This document shows, piece by piece, positions 1 to 6,631 of a stretch of 7,102 nt of DNA. The stretch is from contig WGSR01000076.1 of NCBI GenBank assembly GCA_014871545.1, positions 1 through 7,102 on the forward strand, read 5' to 3'. Position 1 is the stretch's first letter. Each line of letters starts with the position of its first letter. The notes beneath the pieces were generated by a model. It worked only from the letters and a program-made list of their open reading frames with translations. It searched no databases and was not told where the DNA came from. The DNA comes from Collinsella sp. (GTDB taxonomy: Bacteria; Actinomycetota; Coriobacteriia; Coriobacteriales; Coriobacteriaceae). The translations under genes were made by a program, and so were the position numbers.

Positions 1-1919
1 GCCCATTGCAGAGCGCTCGCGGCCTGCTTGGGCTCGGTCACTACAGGCACGTAAAGATGCGGCAGACCGTTATAGCCCGCAAGCTCGACGCGCTTGGGGT
101 CGACCATGATCAGGCGAACGTCCTCGGGAAGGGCGCGCATGAGCAGGGTCGTGATGATGGAGTTGATCATGACCGACTTGCCGGAACCCGTGGTACCGGC
201 AATCAACAGGTGGGGCATCTTGGCAAGGTCGGCGACGACCGGCGTGCCCTCGGCGTCGCGGCCGATGGCGAGCTCGAGCGGACCGCCCTTCACATAGGGC
301 AGCACGTCGCCCAGGTTGACGTTCTGGCGCTTGCGGTTGGGAATCTCGATGCCCACGAGCGAGGTGCCGGGGATCGGGGCAAAGATACGCACCGACTGGG
401 CAGCGAGCGAAAGCGCGATATCGTCCTCGAGGCTCGAAATCTTACTCACGCGCTCGCCCTCGCCGGGCTGAAGCTTAAAGGTCGTAACCGTGGGGCCGGC
501 GATCCAGCCGACCACGCGGGCACTGCGGCCAAACTCAAGCAAGGTGGATTGCAGTGACTCGGCAGTCTGTTCCAGCTCCTTGTCCGAAGACGCGGAGGAC
601 GCCGACTGCGGGTTGGCATGCAGGATCTCGAGCGGCGGAAGCTTGAGGCCGTCCTCTTCTTCGCCCTCGTTATCTGCGGCGCCGCCGTCCGCTCCCCCAT
701 CGCTAGCCGCAGCCGATTCGACAGCACTCGAGGCAGACGCATCGGCAACCTTGGGATGCTTCAAGAAGTCGGGGATCTGAGGTGCTGCCGAGACAGGATT
801 CACGGCAAACGGCGGCTCGGACTCGTCGATCTTATCGGGGTCGTCTTCCATCGAAAGCTGACCGGTTACCTGGTCGCGCTTTGCATGGCGGCGCGGCAGC
901 AAAGTTGTCTTTGCGGTCTCAATCGGAGCCTCGTCGTCCTCGTCATCGCCCTCGGTGAGCTCAATCTCGCTATCGGACCAAGACGGGTCGGGCTCGCTAG
1001 TATTGAGCTTAGGCGCAGCCTTGCCCTTCTTGGCATGGCGGCGCGGCAGCAGCGTCGTCTTAGCGCGCTCAGCCTCAACCGACTCGGACACGTCGACAAA
1101 CGGATTCTCGTCCTCGTCGTCATCGTCCAAAACCGGGTCCACATCGTTGCCCATGACCGTGGTCACGGCAGCATCGGAGCCCTTTTGACGAAGAATGCTC
1201 AGGTGCGGACGGGCAACGCCGGGCACCGACAGGGCTTCGTCGTCACCCCACGGGCTGGCGTTGACATCGGCACGACGGCGCTCGGCAAAATCGGCCGCAC
1301 GGTCGCGAGCAGAGCGCAAAACGCCGCCAACCGAAAAGCCGATGATGACCAAGCCCACGACGACAAAGCCCAACAGGACTACCATCGCGATAGGCTTACC
1401 CAGGGCATTCTGCAGCGTACTCGCAATAAACGCACCGATGTAGCCACCCGAGGCGGACAAATTTTGCGGCGTGAACATAAGGTCACAAGAAACACTCGTA
1501 CCCGGCACCATCAGCGAAAGAATGGAGACGACGGCGATAAAGACCACGGCGCCGCCCGCAACAGAGCGTACGTTGAGCGGCGAGTCCTCGCCTAAAAAGA
1601 GCGTGGCGGCAAACAGCAAAATGACGATCGGCAGCACGTAGGCGCCCAGACCAAAGCCCAGGTGGTAGAAACCGGCAACCGCAGCCGTAACAGGTGCGGT
1701 CGCCGGCGAAATCACGGCAATGAAGGACGCAATCGCCAAAACGGCGATGACCACGCCGGCGATATCACGGTTGGCCGAGGGCTCAACCAAAGGCTCAAAA
1801 TCGTCGAAGTCCGCCTCGTGGCCCTTATTGGCACGCAGATGGGAACCGGCACCCTTAGCAGATGCCGGTTGATTATTGGCCTTATTGCCTTTGGCGTTTT
1901 GTGCAGATCCACGCGCCAA
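1..1919 (-). CDS. ftsK: FtsK/SpoIIIE-family DNA translocase, N-terminal 639 residues (3' end outside window)
   Basis: This is a membrane-anchored, ATP-driven dsDNA pump that clears chromosome ends from the division septum. Translating the minus strand from TTG 1919 gives 639 residues with no stop before the window edge. Residues 1-50 are a polar leader. About four hydrophobic segments follow (near 53-71, 85-109, 119-138, 177-199), matching the FtsK membrane domain. Residues 200-425 form a charged linker with acidic runs (264-270, 325-330) and a duplicated basic motif. KLPPLEIL (426-433) opens the motor region. Walker A, GTTGSGKS, is at 575-582 (bases 174-197), followed by MVDPKRVEL (605-613) and NGLPHLYVPVVTEP. 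The Walker B, the rest of the motor and any gamma domain lie beyond the edge. TTG was chosen because GGAGG sits six bases upstream and no in-frame ATG occurs until after the third membrane segment. Family assignment is certain; the exact start is probable. Confidence 0.95.
   Translation of the reverse strand, partial: MARGSAQNAKGNKANNQPASAKGAGSHLRANKGHEADFDDFEPLVEPSANRDIAGVVIAVLAIASFIAVISPATAPVTAAVAGFYHLGFGLGAYVLPIVILLFAATLFLGEDSPLNVRSVAGGAVVFIAVVSILSLMVPGTSVSCDLMFTPQNLSASGGYIGAFIASTLQNALGKPIAMVVLLGFVVVGLVIIGFSVGGVLRSARDRAADFAERRRADVNASPWGDDEALSVPGVARPHLSILRQKGSDAAVTTVMGNDVDPVLDDDDEDENPFVDVSESVEAERAKTTLLPRRHAKKGKAAPKLNTSEPDPSWSDSEIELTEGDDEDDEAPIETAKTTLLPRRHAKRDQVTGQLSMEDDPDKIDESEPPFAVNPVSAAPQIPDFLKHPKVADASASSAVESAAASDGGADGGAADNEGEEEDGLKLPPLEILHANPQSASSASSDKELEQTAESLQSTLLEFGRSARVVGWIAGPTVTTFKLQPGEGERVSKISSLEDDIALSLAAQSVRIFAPIPGTSLVGIEIPNRKRQNVNLGDVLPYVKGGPLELAIGRDAEGTPVVADLAKMPHLLIAGTTGSGKSVMINSIITTLLMRALPEDVRLIMVDPKRVELAGYNGLPHLYVPVVTEPKQAASALQW
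879..1064 (-). repeat. Duplicated 12-residue basic motif in the FtsK linker
   Basis: The peptide AKTTLLPRRHAK occurs twice in the FtsK linker, at residues 286-297 (bases 1064-1029) and 336-347 (bases 914-879), exactly 50 residues apart. Both copies follow an acidic stretch. At DNA level the two 36-base copies differ at five positions, all synonymous, so the protein motif and not the DNA appears to be kept. The function is unknown. A short basic docking site for a partner protein, DNA or the membrane surface is possible. Confidence 0.85.
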
Positions 1920-1920
1920 A

Positions 1921-3591
1921 CTAAACCTCCATGACGACCGGGATGATCATCGGACGGGTGCGCGTACGGCTCCAGATAAAGTTAGAGAGCGAATCGCGCA
2001 CGGCCTTACGAATAGCATCGGAACCGCTGCTCGTAAAGCTGAACTTGCCCTTCTCGATCGTCTTCATGATAGACGCGGAGGCATCCTCAGAGAACTGGTC
2101 GTCGATGGCAAACGAGACGCCGCGGCCCGAGAACTCGATGGCCTCGATCTTCTTGTGTTTAAGCGAGACGATGGCAACAGCGGTAACCATACCGTCATTG
2201 GCGAGCTTCTGACGATCGCGCAAGACGATGGGGTCGGTATCGCCGATACGAAGGCCGTCGACGTAGACGACGCCGGACTCGACGGGTGTACCGCGCTTGA
2301 CGATACCGCCGCGCATCTCGAGCGTGTCGCCGTTATCGAGGATAAAGATATGATCGTCCTTGATGCCCATCTTGCGGGCCAGCTGGGCATGGGCGCGCAG
2401 ATGCACGGCTTCACCGTGAACCGGCATAAAGTACGTGGGCTTGGCCATGGCCATCAGGAGCTTGAGCTCCTCCTGGCTACCGTGGCCCGAGACGTGGACA
2501 AGAGCGCGGTTCTTATCCCACACGTCGCAGCCGAGCTTGGCCAGGCTGTTGACGACCTGCTGGACGGCCTTCTCGTTGCCGGGAACAGGCGTTGCCGAGA
2601 GGATGACGGTATCGCCCTCGTGGATGGAAAGCGTCTTGTGCTCGCCGTTGGCCATACGGGACAGCGCCGACAGCGGCTCGCCCTGCGAACCGGTGCACAT
2701 GACGACGATCTTATCGTCGGGCAGGTTATCAATGTCGAAGGCATCGATGATATCGGCATCGTCGATGTTGAGGTAGCCCAGCTCACGCGCCACGCGGGTG
2801 TTCGTGAGCATGGAGCGACCGGTCACAACGACCTTACGGCCGCACTTGCGGGCGGCATCGCAGATCTGCTGCAGGCGATGGATGTGGCTCGAGAACGACG
2901 CGACGAACACGCGACCCGGGGCGTTCTTGATAGCGTGCAGCAGGTTGGGACCAACCTCGGCCTCGGACTTGGTAAAGCCGGGAACCGTGGCATTGGTGGA
3001 GTCGGAAAGCAGCAGGTCGATGCCCTGCTTGGCAAAGCGGCTGATAGCGGCGTAGTCGGGCGTGACGCCGTCGATGGGCGTCTGGTCGAGCTTAAAGTCG
3101 CCGGTGTGCATAACGGTGCCCTGATTGGTGCGGATGAACACGCCCAGAGCGCCGGGGATGGAGTGCGTCATCGAGAAGAAGTCGAGCGAGATGCCGCCGA
3201 GGTTGACATGGCTGCCGCCCTTGACCTCGCGGAACTTGGGTGCGCGGATGCGGAACTCAGAAAGCTTGCCCTCGATAAAGCCAAGCGTCAGCTTGCTCGA
3301 GAAGATGGGCACCTTATTGTTGAGGTCCTGCAGCAGATACGGAAGCGAACCGGTGTGGTCCTCGTGGCCGTGGGTGACGACGATACCGCGGAGCTTCTCC
3401 TCGTTCTCCAGGACATAGGTGTAGTCAGGAAGCACCAGGTCGATACCGGGCTGGGAGTCATCCGGGAACATGAGGCCGGCGTCGACGAGCACCATGTCGT
3501 CGCCGCACTCGAAGACCGTCATGTTCTTGCCGATGCCGTCAAGGCCACCGAGCGGAATGATCTTCAAGGGAGATGATTTTTTAGCTGCCAT
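1921..3591 (-). CDS. rnj: Ribonuclease J (metallo-beta-lactamase / beta-CASP RNase), 556 aa
   Basis: RNase J is a Zn-dependent 5'-3' exonuclease and endonuclease acting in mRNA turnover and rRNA maturation in the cytoplasm. The length is normal for the family. The metallo-beta-lactamase core shows VDAG (36-39), the signature HGHEDH (74-79), THS with H143, and HTGD with D165. The beta-CASP domain has ASFSSHIHR (231-239), CTGSQGEP (299-306), and HVSGHGSQEE (366-375) near the return to the lactamase fold, then PVHGE with H392. A C-terminal domain follows from about 450 to 556. All expected metal and RNA-binding motifs are intact. The ATG at 3591 has only a distant purine site (AAAGGA, 14 bases upstream), so initiation may be weak or structure-dependent; no better-placed start is visible. 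It is followed after one base by ftsK, the usual actinobacterial neighbour. Confidence 0.97.
   Translation of the reverse strand: MAAKKSSPLKIIPLGGLDGIGKNMTVFECGDDMVLVDAGLMFPDDSQPGIDLVLPDYTYVLENEEKLRGIVVTHGHEDHTGSLPYLLQDLNNKVPIFSSKLTLGFIEGKLSEFRIRAPKFREVKGGSHVNLGGISLDFFSMTHSIPGALGVFIRTNQGTVMHTGDFKLDQTPIDGVTPDYAAISRFAKQGIDLLLSDSTNATVPGFTKSEAEVGPNLLHAIKNAPGRVFVASFSSHIHRLQQICDAARKCGRKVVVTGRSMLTNTRVARELGYLNIDDADIIDAFDIDNLPDDKIVVMCTGSQGEPLSALSRMANGEHKTLSIHEGDTVILSATPVPGNEKAVQQVVNSLAKLGCDVWDKNRALVHVSGHGSQEELKLLMAMAKPTYFMPVHGEAVHLRAHAQLARKMGIKDDHIFILDNGDTLEMRGGIVKRGTPVESGVVYVDGLRIGDTDPIVLRDRQKLANDGMVTAVAIVSLKHKKIEAIEFSGRGVSFAIDDQFSEDASASIMKTIEKGKFSFTSSGSDAIRKAVRDSLSNFIWSRTRTRPMIIPVVMEV
1926..1930 (-). 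promoter_or_regulatory. Shine-Dalgarno of ftsK embedded in the rnj 3' end
   Basis: GGAGG is formed by the last sense codons of rnj (ATG GAG GTT before TAG) and lies six bases upstream of the TTG at 1919. The rnj stop ends at 1921, leaving one base between the genes. A ribosome terminating on rnj would sit over this site, so translational coupling is likely. The site is what decides the non-ATG start of ftsK. Confidence 0.7.
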
Positions 3592-3778
3592 AGGTTAGTG
3601 TGGTTTCCTTTCTTCGAAACGGGTCTGGAACAACCGGCGGGGCGCTTCTGGCAAACCGACCGCCGGGAACGTACAACATGCATCACAGAGTCGACGCAGT
3701 AACCACAGTATGATACCCATTTGCCCACCAACAGACCACCCATGCATCAAAGCCCCATCTGAACCTGTGTATCCCGCC
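3592..3778 (-). promoter_or_regulatory. rnj upstream region and 5' leader with a GC-rich hairpin
   Basis: This non-coding stretch lies between structured element 1 and the rnj start. It contains a 7-bp stem, CCGGCGG at 3634-3640 pairing with CCGCCGG at 3660-3666, around a 19-base loop. A second CCGCCGG at 3774-3780, overlapping the foot of element 1, could pair with the same segment, so two alternative leader folds are possible. No terminator T-tract follows the hairpin on the minus strand. I see only a poor promoter candidate (TATCAT at 3715-3710 on the minus strand, no good -35 box). CATGCATCA occurs twice (3677-3685, 3741-3749). The purine site before rnj is at 3606-3611. Confidence 0.4.
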
Positions 3779-3917
3779 GGTCAGGGCTCAGCGGCCCCGG
3801 CACGGGCTAAGTTTCCTGCTCTACAGTCCTGCTCACGACGGAGGCCACATTAAGTGGCCTCCTGTTCGTGCGGAACTCGCGATAAACTTAGCCCGTGCCG
3901 GGGCCGCTGCCCTGACC
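3779..3917 (-). repeat. Structured hairpin element, copy 1 (unrecognised family)
   Basis: This is a long inverted repeat. The left arm is 3779-3814 and the right arm 3884-3917. The arms pair over 34 positions, with one two-base bulge in the left arm. They enclose a 69-base core (3815-3883). Read on the minus strand, the core starts ATCGCGAGTTCCGCACG and ends GCAGGACTGTAGAGCAGG. Both blocks are identical to copy 2. Inside is a 9-bp hairpin, GGAGGCCAC/GTGGCCTCC, with loop TTAAT. The six innermost outer-stem pairs (AAGTTT/AAACTT) are also shared with copy 2, but the rest of the stem is not. The core therefore reads in the same direction as the genes. It does not look like an intrinsic terminator because no T-tract follows either end. 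I do not recognise the family; a structured RNA or a folded single-stranded DNA element are both possible. Confidence 0.9.
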
Positions 3918-4041
3918 TGCCAATATGAGATAGGTTTATTTTGGTAGGTTTTATCAGGGGAAATACTGCTGTGTCTATCTACTGATCTGAAATCTGACTA
4001 CTGAATAGACTGTCTAACTAAATAGCGAGCGGCACTAACCA
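3918..4041. other. AT-richer spacer between the two structured elements
   Basis: These 124 bases are visibly richer in A and T than the coding regions around them. No open frame with a ribosome site is seen. Short direct repeats occur (CTACTGA twice, TCTGA-like steps). It could hold a promoter for rnj (minus strand) or for element 2 (plus strand). The best plus-strand candidate is weak: TTGGTA, 17 bases, then TACTGC. Nothing here is firmly assignable. Confidence 0.5.
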
Positions 4042-4190
4042 GCCCTTTTGCTTGCGCCCGGGAGGGACGCATATGAAGTTTATCGCGAGTTCCGCACGCA
4101 AAGGAAAGCACTTAATGTGCTTTCCGTCTTGCGCAGGACTGTAGAGCAGGAAACTTCATATGCGGCCCTCCCGGGCGCAAGCAAAAGGGC
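4042..4190 (+). repeat. Structured hairpin element, copy 2 (unrecognised family), inverted relative to copy 1
   Basis: The arms 4042-4081 and 4151-4190 pair over 40 positions with one A-G mismatch (4067/4165). They enclose a 69-base core, 4082-4150, that matches the reverse complement of the copy 1 core at 59/69 positions. The inner hairpin is GGAAAGCAC (4103-4111), loop TTAAT, GTGCTTTCC (4117-4125). A middle helix, CGCAA/TTGCG, and an AGTTCC/GGACT helix with one bulge lie further out. A fully conserved internal loop, ATCGCG facing GTAGAGCAGG, joins these to the long outer stem. The core reads on the plus strand, opposite to all genes. The right arm overlaps the pnp terminator: AAAAGGGC at 4183-4190 is both terminator 3' arm plus U-tract (minus strand) and the foot of this stem. 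The family is not recognised. Confidence 0.9.
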
Positions 4191-4212
4191 GACCCCCTTA
4201 GGAGTCGCCCTT
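4183..4212 (-). terminator. Intrinsic terminator of pnp
   Basis: On the minus strand, 24 bases after the pnp stop, AAGGGCGACTCC pairs with GGGGTCGCCCTT. This gives 12 pairs, one a G-T wobble, closed by a TAAG tetraloop. It is followed by a short T-run (TTTT then GCTT). The T-run is interrupted, so some read-through toward rnj is plausible. Its 3' side is shared with the outer arm of structured element 2. Confidence 0.8.
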
Positions 4213-4235
4213 GTTGAGCTGCTTATGTTTAGCTG

Positions 4236-6482
4236 TTACTCGGCGTCGTGGTGACGGCGGGGCTTGCGGCCTCCGTTGTCGCCGGGACGGCGCGGACGGT
4301 CGCTGCGCTCGGAGCGCTCGCGACGCGGACGCTCACGGCGCTGGAAGTGCTCGCCGTCGCCCTCGGAGGCACCCTCAGCACGAGCCGGGGCCTCGGGCTT
4401 GTCCAGACGATCGAGCGAGATCTTGCCGCGATCGTCGACCTCAATGACGACGACCTTGACCTCGTCGCCCACGTTGAGGACGTCCTCGACCTTCTCCACG
4501 CGGCCCTTGGCAACGCGGGAGATATGCAGCAGGCCGTCCTTACCGGGCAGCAGGTTGACGAAGGCGCCGAAGGGCTGGATGGAGACCACGCGACCGGTGT
4601 ACTCCTCGCCCGGCTCGGGAACCTTGATGATGAGCTTGATGCGCTCGACAGCCTGGTCGACGGACTCGCCGGTGCCGCCGACAAAGACGGTGCCGTCCTC
4701 CTGGATGTCGACCGAAGCGCCGGTCTCATCCTGGATACCACGGATGACCTTACCGCCGGAACCGATGACGTCGCGGATCTTGTCGGTCGGAACCTGGATG
4801 GAAACGATGCGCGGAGCGGTGCTGCGCGTGGTGTGGCGCGGCTCGGGGATAACATCGAGCATCTTCTGCAGGATGAAGGCGCGACCCTCCTTGGCCTGCT
4901 GCAGAGCCCGGGCCAGGATATCGAAGGTGAGGCCGGTGGCCTTGTTGTCCATCTGCAGGGCGGTGATGCCCTCGGTGGTGCCGGTGACCTTAAAGTCCAT
5001 GTCGCCCAGGAAGTCCTCGAGACCCTGGATGTCGGACAGGACCACGGTCTTGCCCTCCTCCTGGATCAGGCCCATGGCGATACCGGAGACCGGGCGCTTA
5101 ATGGGCACGCCGCCGTCCATAAGGGCGAGCGTGGAGCCGCAAGTCGAAGCCATCGAAGAGGAGCCGTTGGACTCCATGACCTCGGAGACGACGCGGATGG
5201 CGTAGGGGAACTCGTTCTCGTCGGGAAGCACCGGAAGCAGAGCGCGCTCGGCCAGATTGCCGTGACCGATCTCGCGGCGCTTGGGGCTGCCCATGCGGCC
5301 GGTCTCGCCGGTGCAGAACGGCGGGAAGTTGTAGTGGTGCATGTAGCGCTTGCCCTCGGTGGGCTCGATGGTATCCAGACGCTGGCCCTCGTTGAGCATG
5401 CCGAGTGACAGGACGGAGAGCACCTGAGTCTGGCCGCGCTGGAACAGGCCGGAGCCGTGAACGAGCGGCAGGTAGTTGTCCTTCACCATGATGGGGCGAA
5501 TCTCATCGGCGGCACGGCCGTCGACGCGCTCGCCGGTCTCGACGACCATGGTGCGCATGGCCTTCTTCTCGAGCTTCTTGAGCGCCACGGGGATCTCGCG
5601 CTCCCAAGCGGCCTGCTCCTCCTCGGTGAACTCGGCACGGATGGACTCCTTCAGAGCCTCGACCTTACCGATACGGGAGAGCTTGTCGGCGTCGCGAAGG
5701 GCGGCTGCCATCTCGTCGTAGTGGGCGAAGATGCGCTCCTGGACCTCCTCGACGGGCTGGTCGAGCGGGTACTCCTTCTTGACGATGGGGCCGTTGACCT
5801 GCTCCCACTCGGCGACGAACTCGTCCTGAGCCTGGCAGAAAGCAGCAAGGGCCTCCTGGCCAAACTTCATGGCGGCGAGCATGTCGTCCTCGGAGATCTC
5901 CTCGGCGCCGGCCTCGACCATCGAGATGAAGTCGGCAGAGCCGCCTAGCTCCAGGTCCAGATCGGAGTTCTCGCGCTCCTCGTAGGTGGGGTTGACGATA
6001 AACTCGCCGGTCTCCACGTTACGGCCGATGCGCACGCAGGCAAGCGGGCCCTCGAAGGGCACGCCGCCGAGCGTCATGGCCAGGGAAGCACCCATGACGT
6101 TGATGACGTCGAAGGGGTTGACCTGGTCGGCGACGAGCGAGGTGGCGACGATGTGTACCTCGTTGCGGAAGCCGTCCGGGAAGCTCGGGCGAATCGGACG
6201 GTCGATCATGCGCGCGGTGAGCGTGGCCTTCTCGCTGGGACGGCCCTCACGCTTGAGGTAGCCACCCGGGATGCGGCCGGCAGCGTACATCTTCTCGTTG
6301 AAGTCGACGGTCAGCGGGAAGAAGTCGTAGTTCTTGCGCTCCTTGGAGACGACCACGGTGTCGAGCATCGTGGTGTCGCCCTGCTTGACCAGGCAGGCGC
6401 CGGTGGCCTGCTTGGCAAGCTCGCCCGACTCAAAGGTGTAGGTCTTGCCGTACAGCTCAAAGGTCTTGGATACGAGTGTCAT
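4236..6482 (-). CDS. pnp: Polyribonucleotide nucleotidyltransferase (PNPase), 748 aa
   Basis: PNPase degrades RNA 3'-5' by phosphorolysis and can add tails in reverse. It works as a homotrimer in the cytoplasm. All domains are present in order: a first RNase PH-like core (about 14-145, with YLKREGRPSE 75-84 at the RNA-contacting loop), the helical middle domain (about 150-310), and a second RNase PH core (about 320-530). That core carries KRRE (401-404), SNGSSSMAS (438-446, phosphate site) and the paired acids D490 and D496 in LEDFLGDMD. Next come a KH domain (about 556-618, GSGG at 574-577) and an S1 domain (about 625-693). The tail 700-748 is rich in Arg, Glu and Pro, probably disordered and RNA- or partner-binding. 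The ATG at 6482 has a clear AAGGAG site just upstream. The gene lies downstream of rpsO, as in many bacteria. No key residue is missing. Confidence 0.98.
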   Translation of the reverse strand: MTLVSKTFELYGKTYTFESGELAKQATGACLVKQGDTTMLDTVVVSKERKNYDFFPLTVDFNEKMYAAGRIPGGYLKREGRPSEKATLTARMIDRPIRPSFPDGFRNEVHIVATSLVADQVNPFDVINVMGASLAMTLGGVPFEGPLACVRIGRNVETGEFIVNPTYEERENSDLDLELGGSADFISMVEAGAEEISEDDMLAAMKFGQEALAAFCQAQDEFVAEWEQVNGPIVKKEYPLDQPVEEVQERIFAHYDEMAAALRDADKLSRIGKVEALKESIRAEFTEEEQAAWEREIPVALKKLEKKAMRTMVVETGERVDGRAADEIRPIMVKDNYLPLVHGSGLFQRGQTQVLSVLSLGMLNEGQRLDTIEPTEGKRYMHHYNFPPFCTGETGRMGSPKRREIGHGNLAERALLPVLPDENEFPYAIRVVSEVMESNGSSSMASTCGSTLALMDGGVPIKRPVSGIAMGLIQEEGKTVVLSDIQGLEDFLGDMDFKVTGTTEGITALQMDNKATGLTFDILARALQQAKEGRAFILQKMLDVIPEPRHTTRSTAPRIVSIQVPTDKIRDVIGSGGKVIRGIQDETGASVDIQEDGTVFVGGTGESVDQAVERIKLIIKVPEPGEEYTGRVVSIQPFGAFVNLLPGKDGLLHISRVAKGRVEKVEDVLNVGDEVKVVVIEVDDRGKISLDRLDKPEAPARAEGASEGDGEHFQRRERPRRERSERSDRPRRPGDNGGRKPRRHHDAE

Positions 6483-6509
6483 TGTTCTCCTTTACCCCAC
6501 AGGCCCCTT

Positions 6510-6577
6510 GCCTGCGGGCTTCTCATGTGACGCAGGCCCCCTGCCCCCGCCACGCTTCAGAGCGTGATTGTTCACGC
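6510..6577 (-). promoter_or_regulatory. pnp 5' leader with stem-loops, two of them mutually exclusive
   Basis: In mRNA order, GCGTGA-ACAA-TCACGC (6577-6562) overlaps CACGCT-CTGA-AGCGTG (6566-6551). They share 6562-6566, so only one can form at a time. A third hairpin, GCCTGCG/CGCAGGC (6537-6531 with 6516-6510, loop 14), stands between them and the ribosome site. The first two lack a T-tract, so they are not terminators. PNPase represses its own mRNA through a structured leader in E. coli; a similar use here is inference. No convincing separate pnp promoter is seen, so expression by read-through from rpsO is likely. Confidence 0.5.
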
Positions 6578-6584
6578 CCTTACA

Positions 6585-6617
6585 CAAAAAGAGCGCCCCG
6601 CTGCGCAGGACGCTCTT
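6585..6617 (-). terminator. Intrinsic terminator (attenuator) between rpsO and pnp
   Basis: On the minus strand AAGAGCGTCC (6617-6608) pairs with GGGCGCTCTT (6598-6589), 10 pairs with one wobble. The loop is 9 bases. The run continues as TTTTTTG through 6585. It begins 14 bases after the rpsO stop. As no strong pnp promoter is seen, it probably works as a partial terminator that sets the S15-to-PNPase ratio. Confidence 0.88.
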
Positions 6618-6631
6618 AGCATGTACAAATC

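Noticed and set aside
1876..3576. Long open frame on the plus strand across rnj (566 codons)
   Set aside because: It is antisense to a fully conserved RNase J, has no ribosome site or recognisable domain, and reflects codon bias of a GC-rich gene read backwards.
3677..3749. Direct repeat CATGCATCA upstream of rnj
   Set aside because: Two 9-base copies 64 bases apart, with no symmetry to a promoter; may be chance.
4042..4190. Structured element 2 as a simple transcription terminator or CRISPR-like repeat
   Set aside because: The pnp terminator is a separate hairpin. The element has a 40-pair stem, a conserved interior and no T-tract after it, and there are no short regular repeats with spacers.
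4048..4254. Small plus-strand open frame through structured element 2
   Set aside because: It follows the palindromic arms and core, whose changes between copies preserve base pairing and not a reading frame; no ribosome site.
4248..5408. Long open frames on the plus strand across pnp (up to 386 codons)
   Set aside because: They are antisense to intact PNPase domains with Leu/Asp/Ala-rich composition typical of reverse reading; no domain or start signal.
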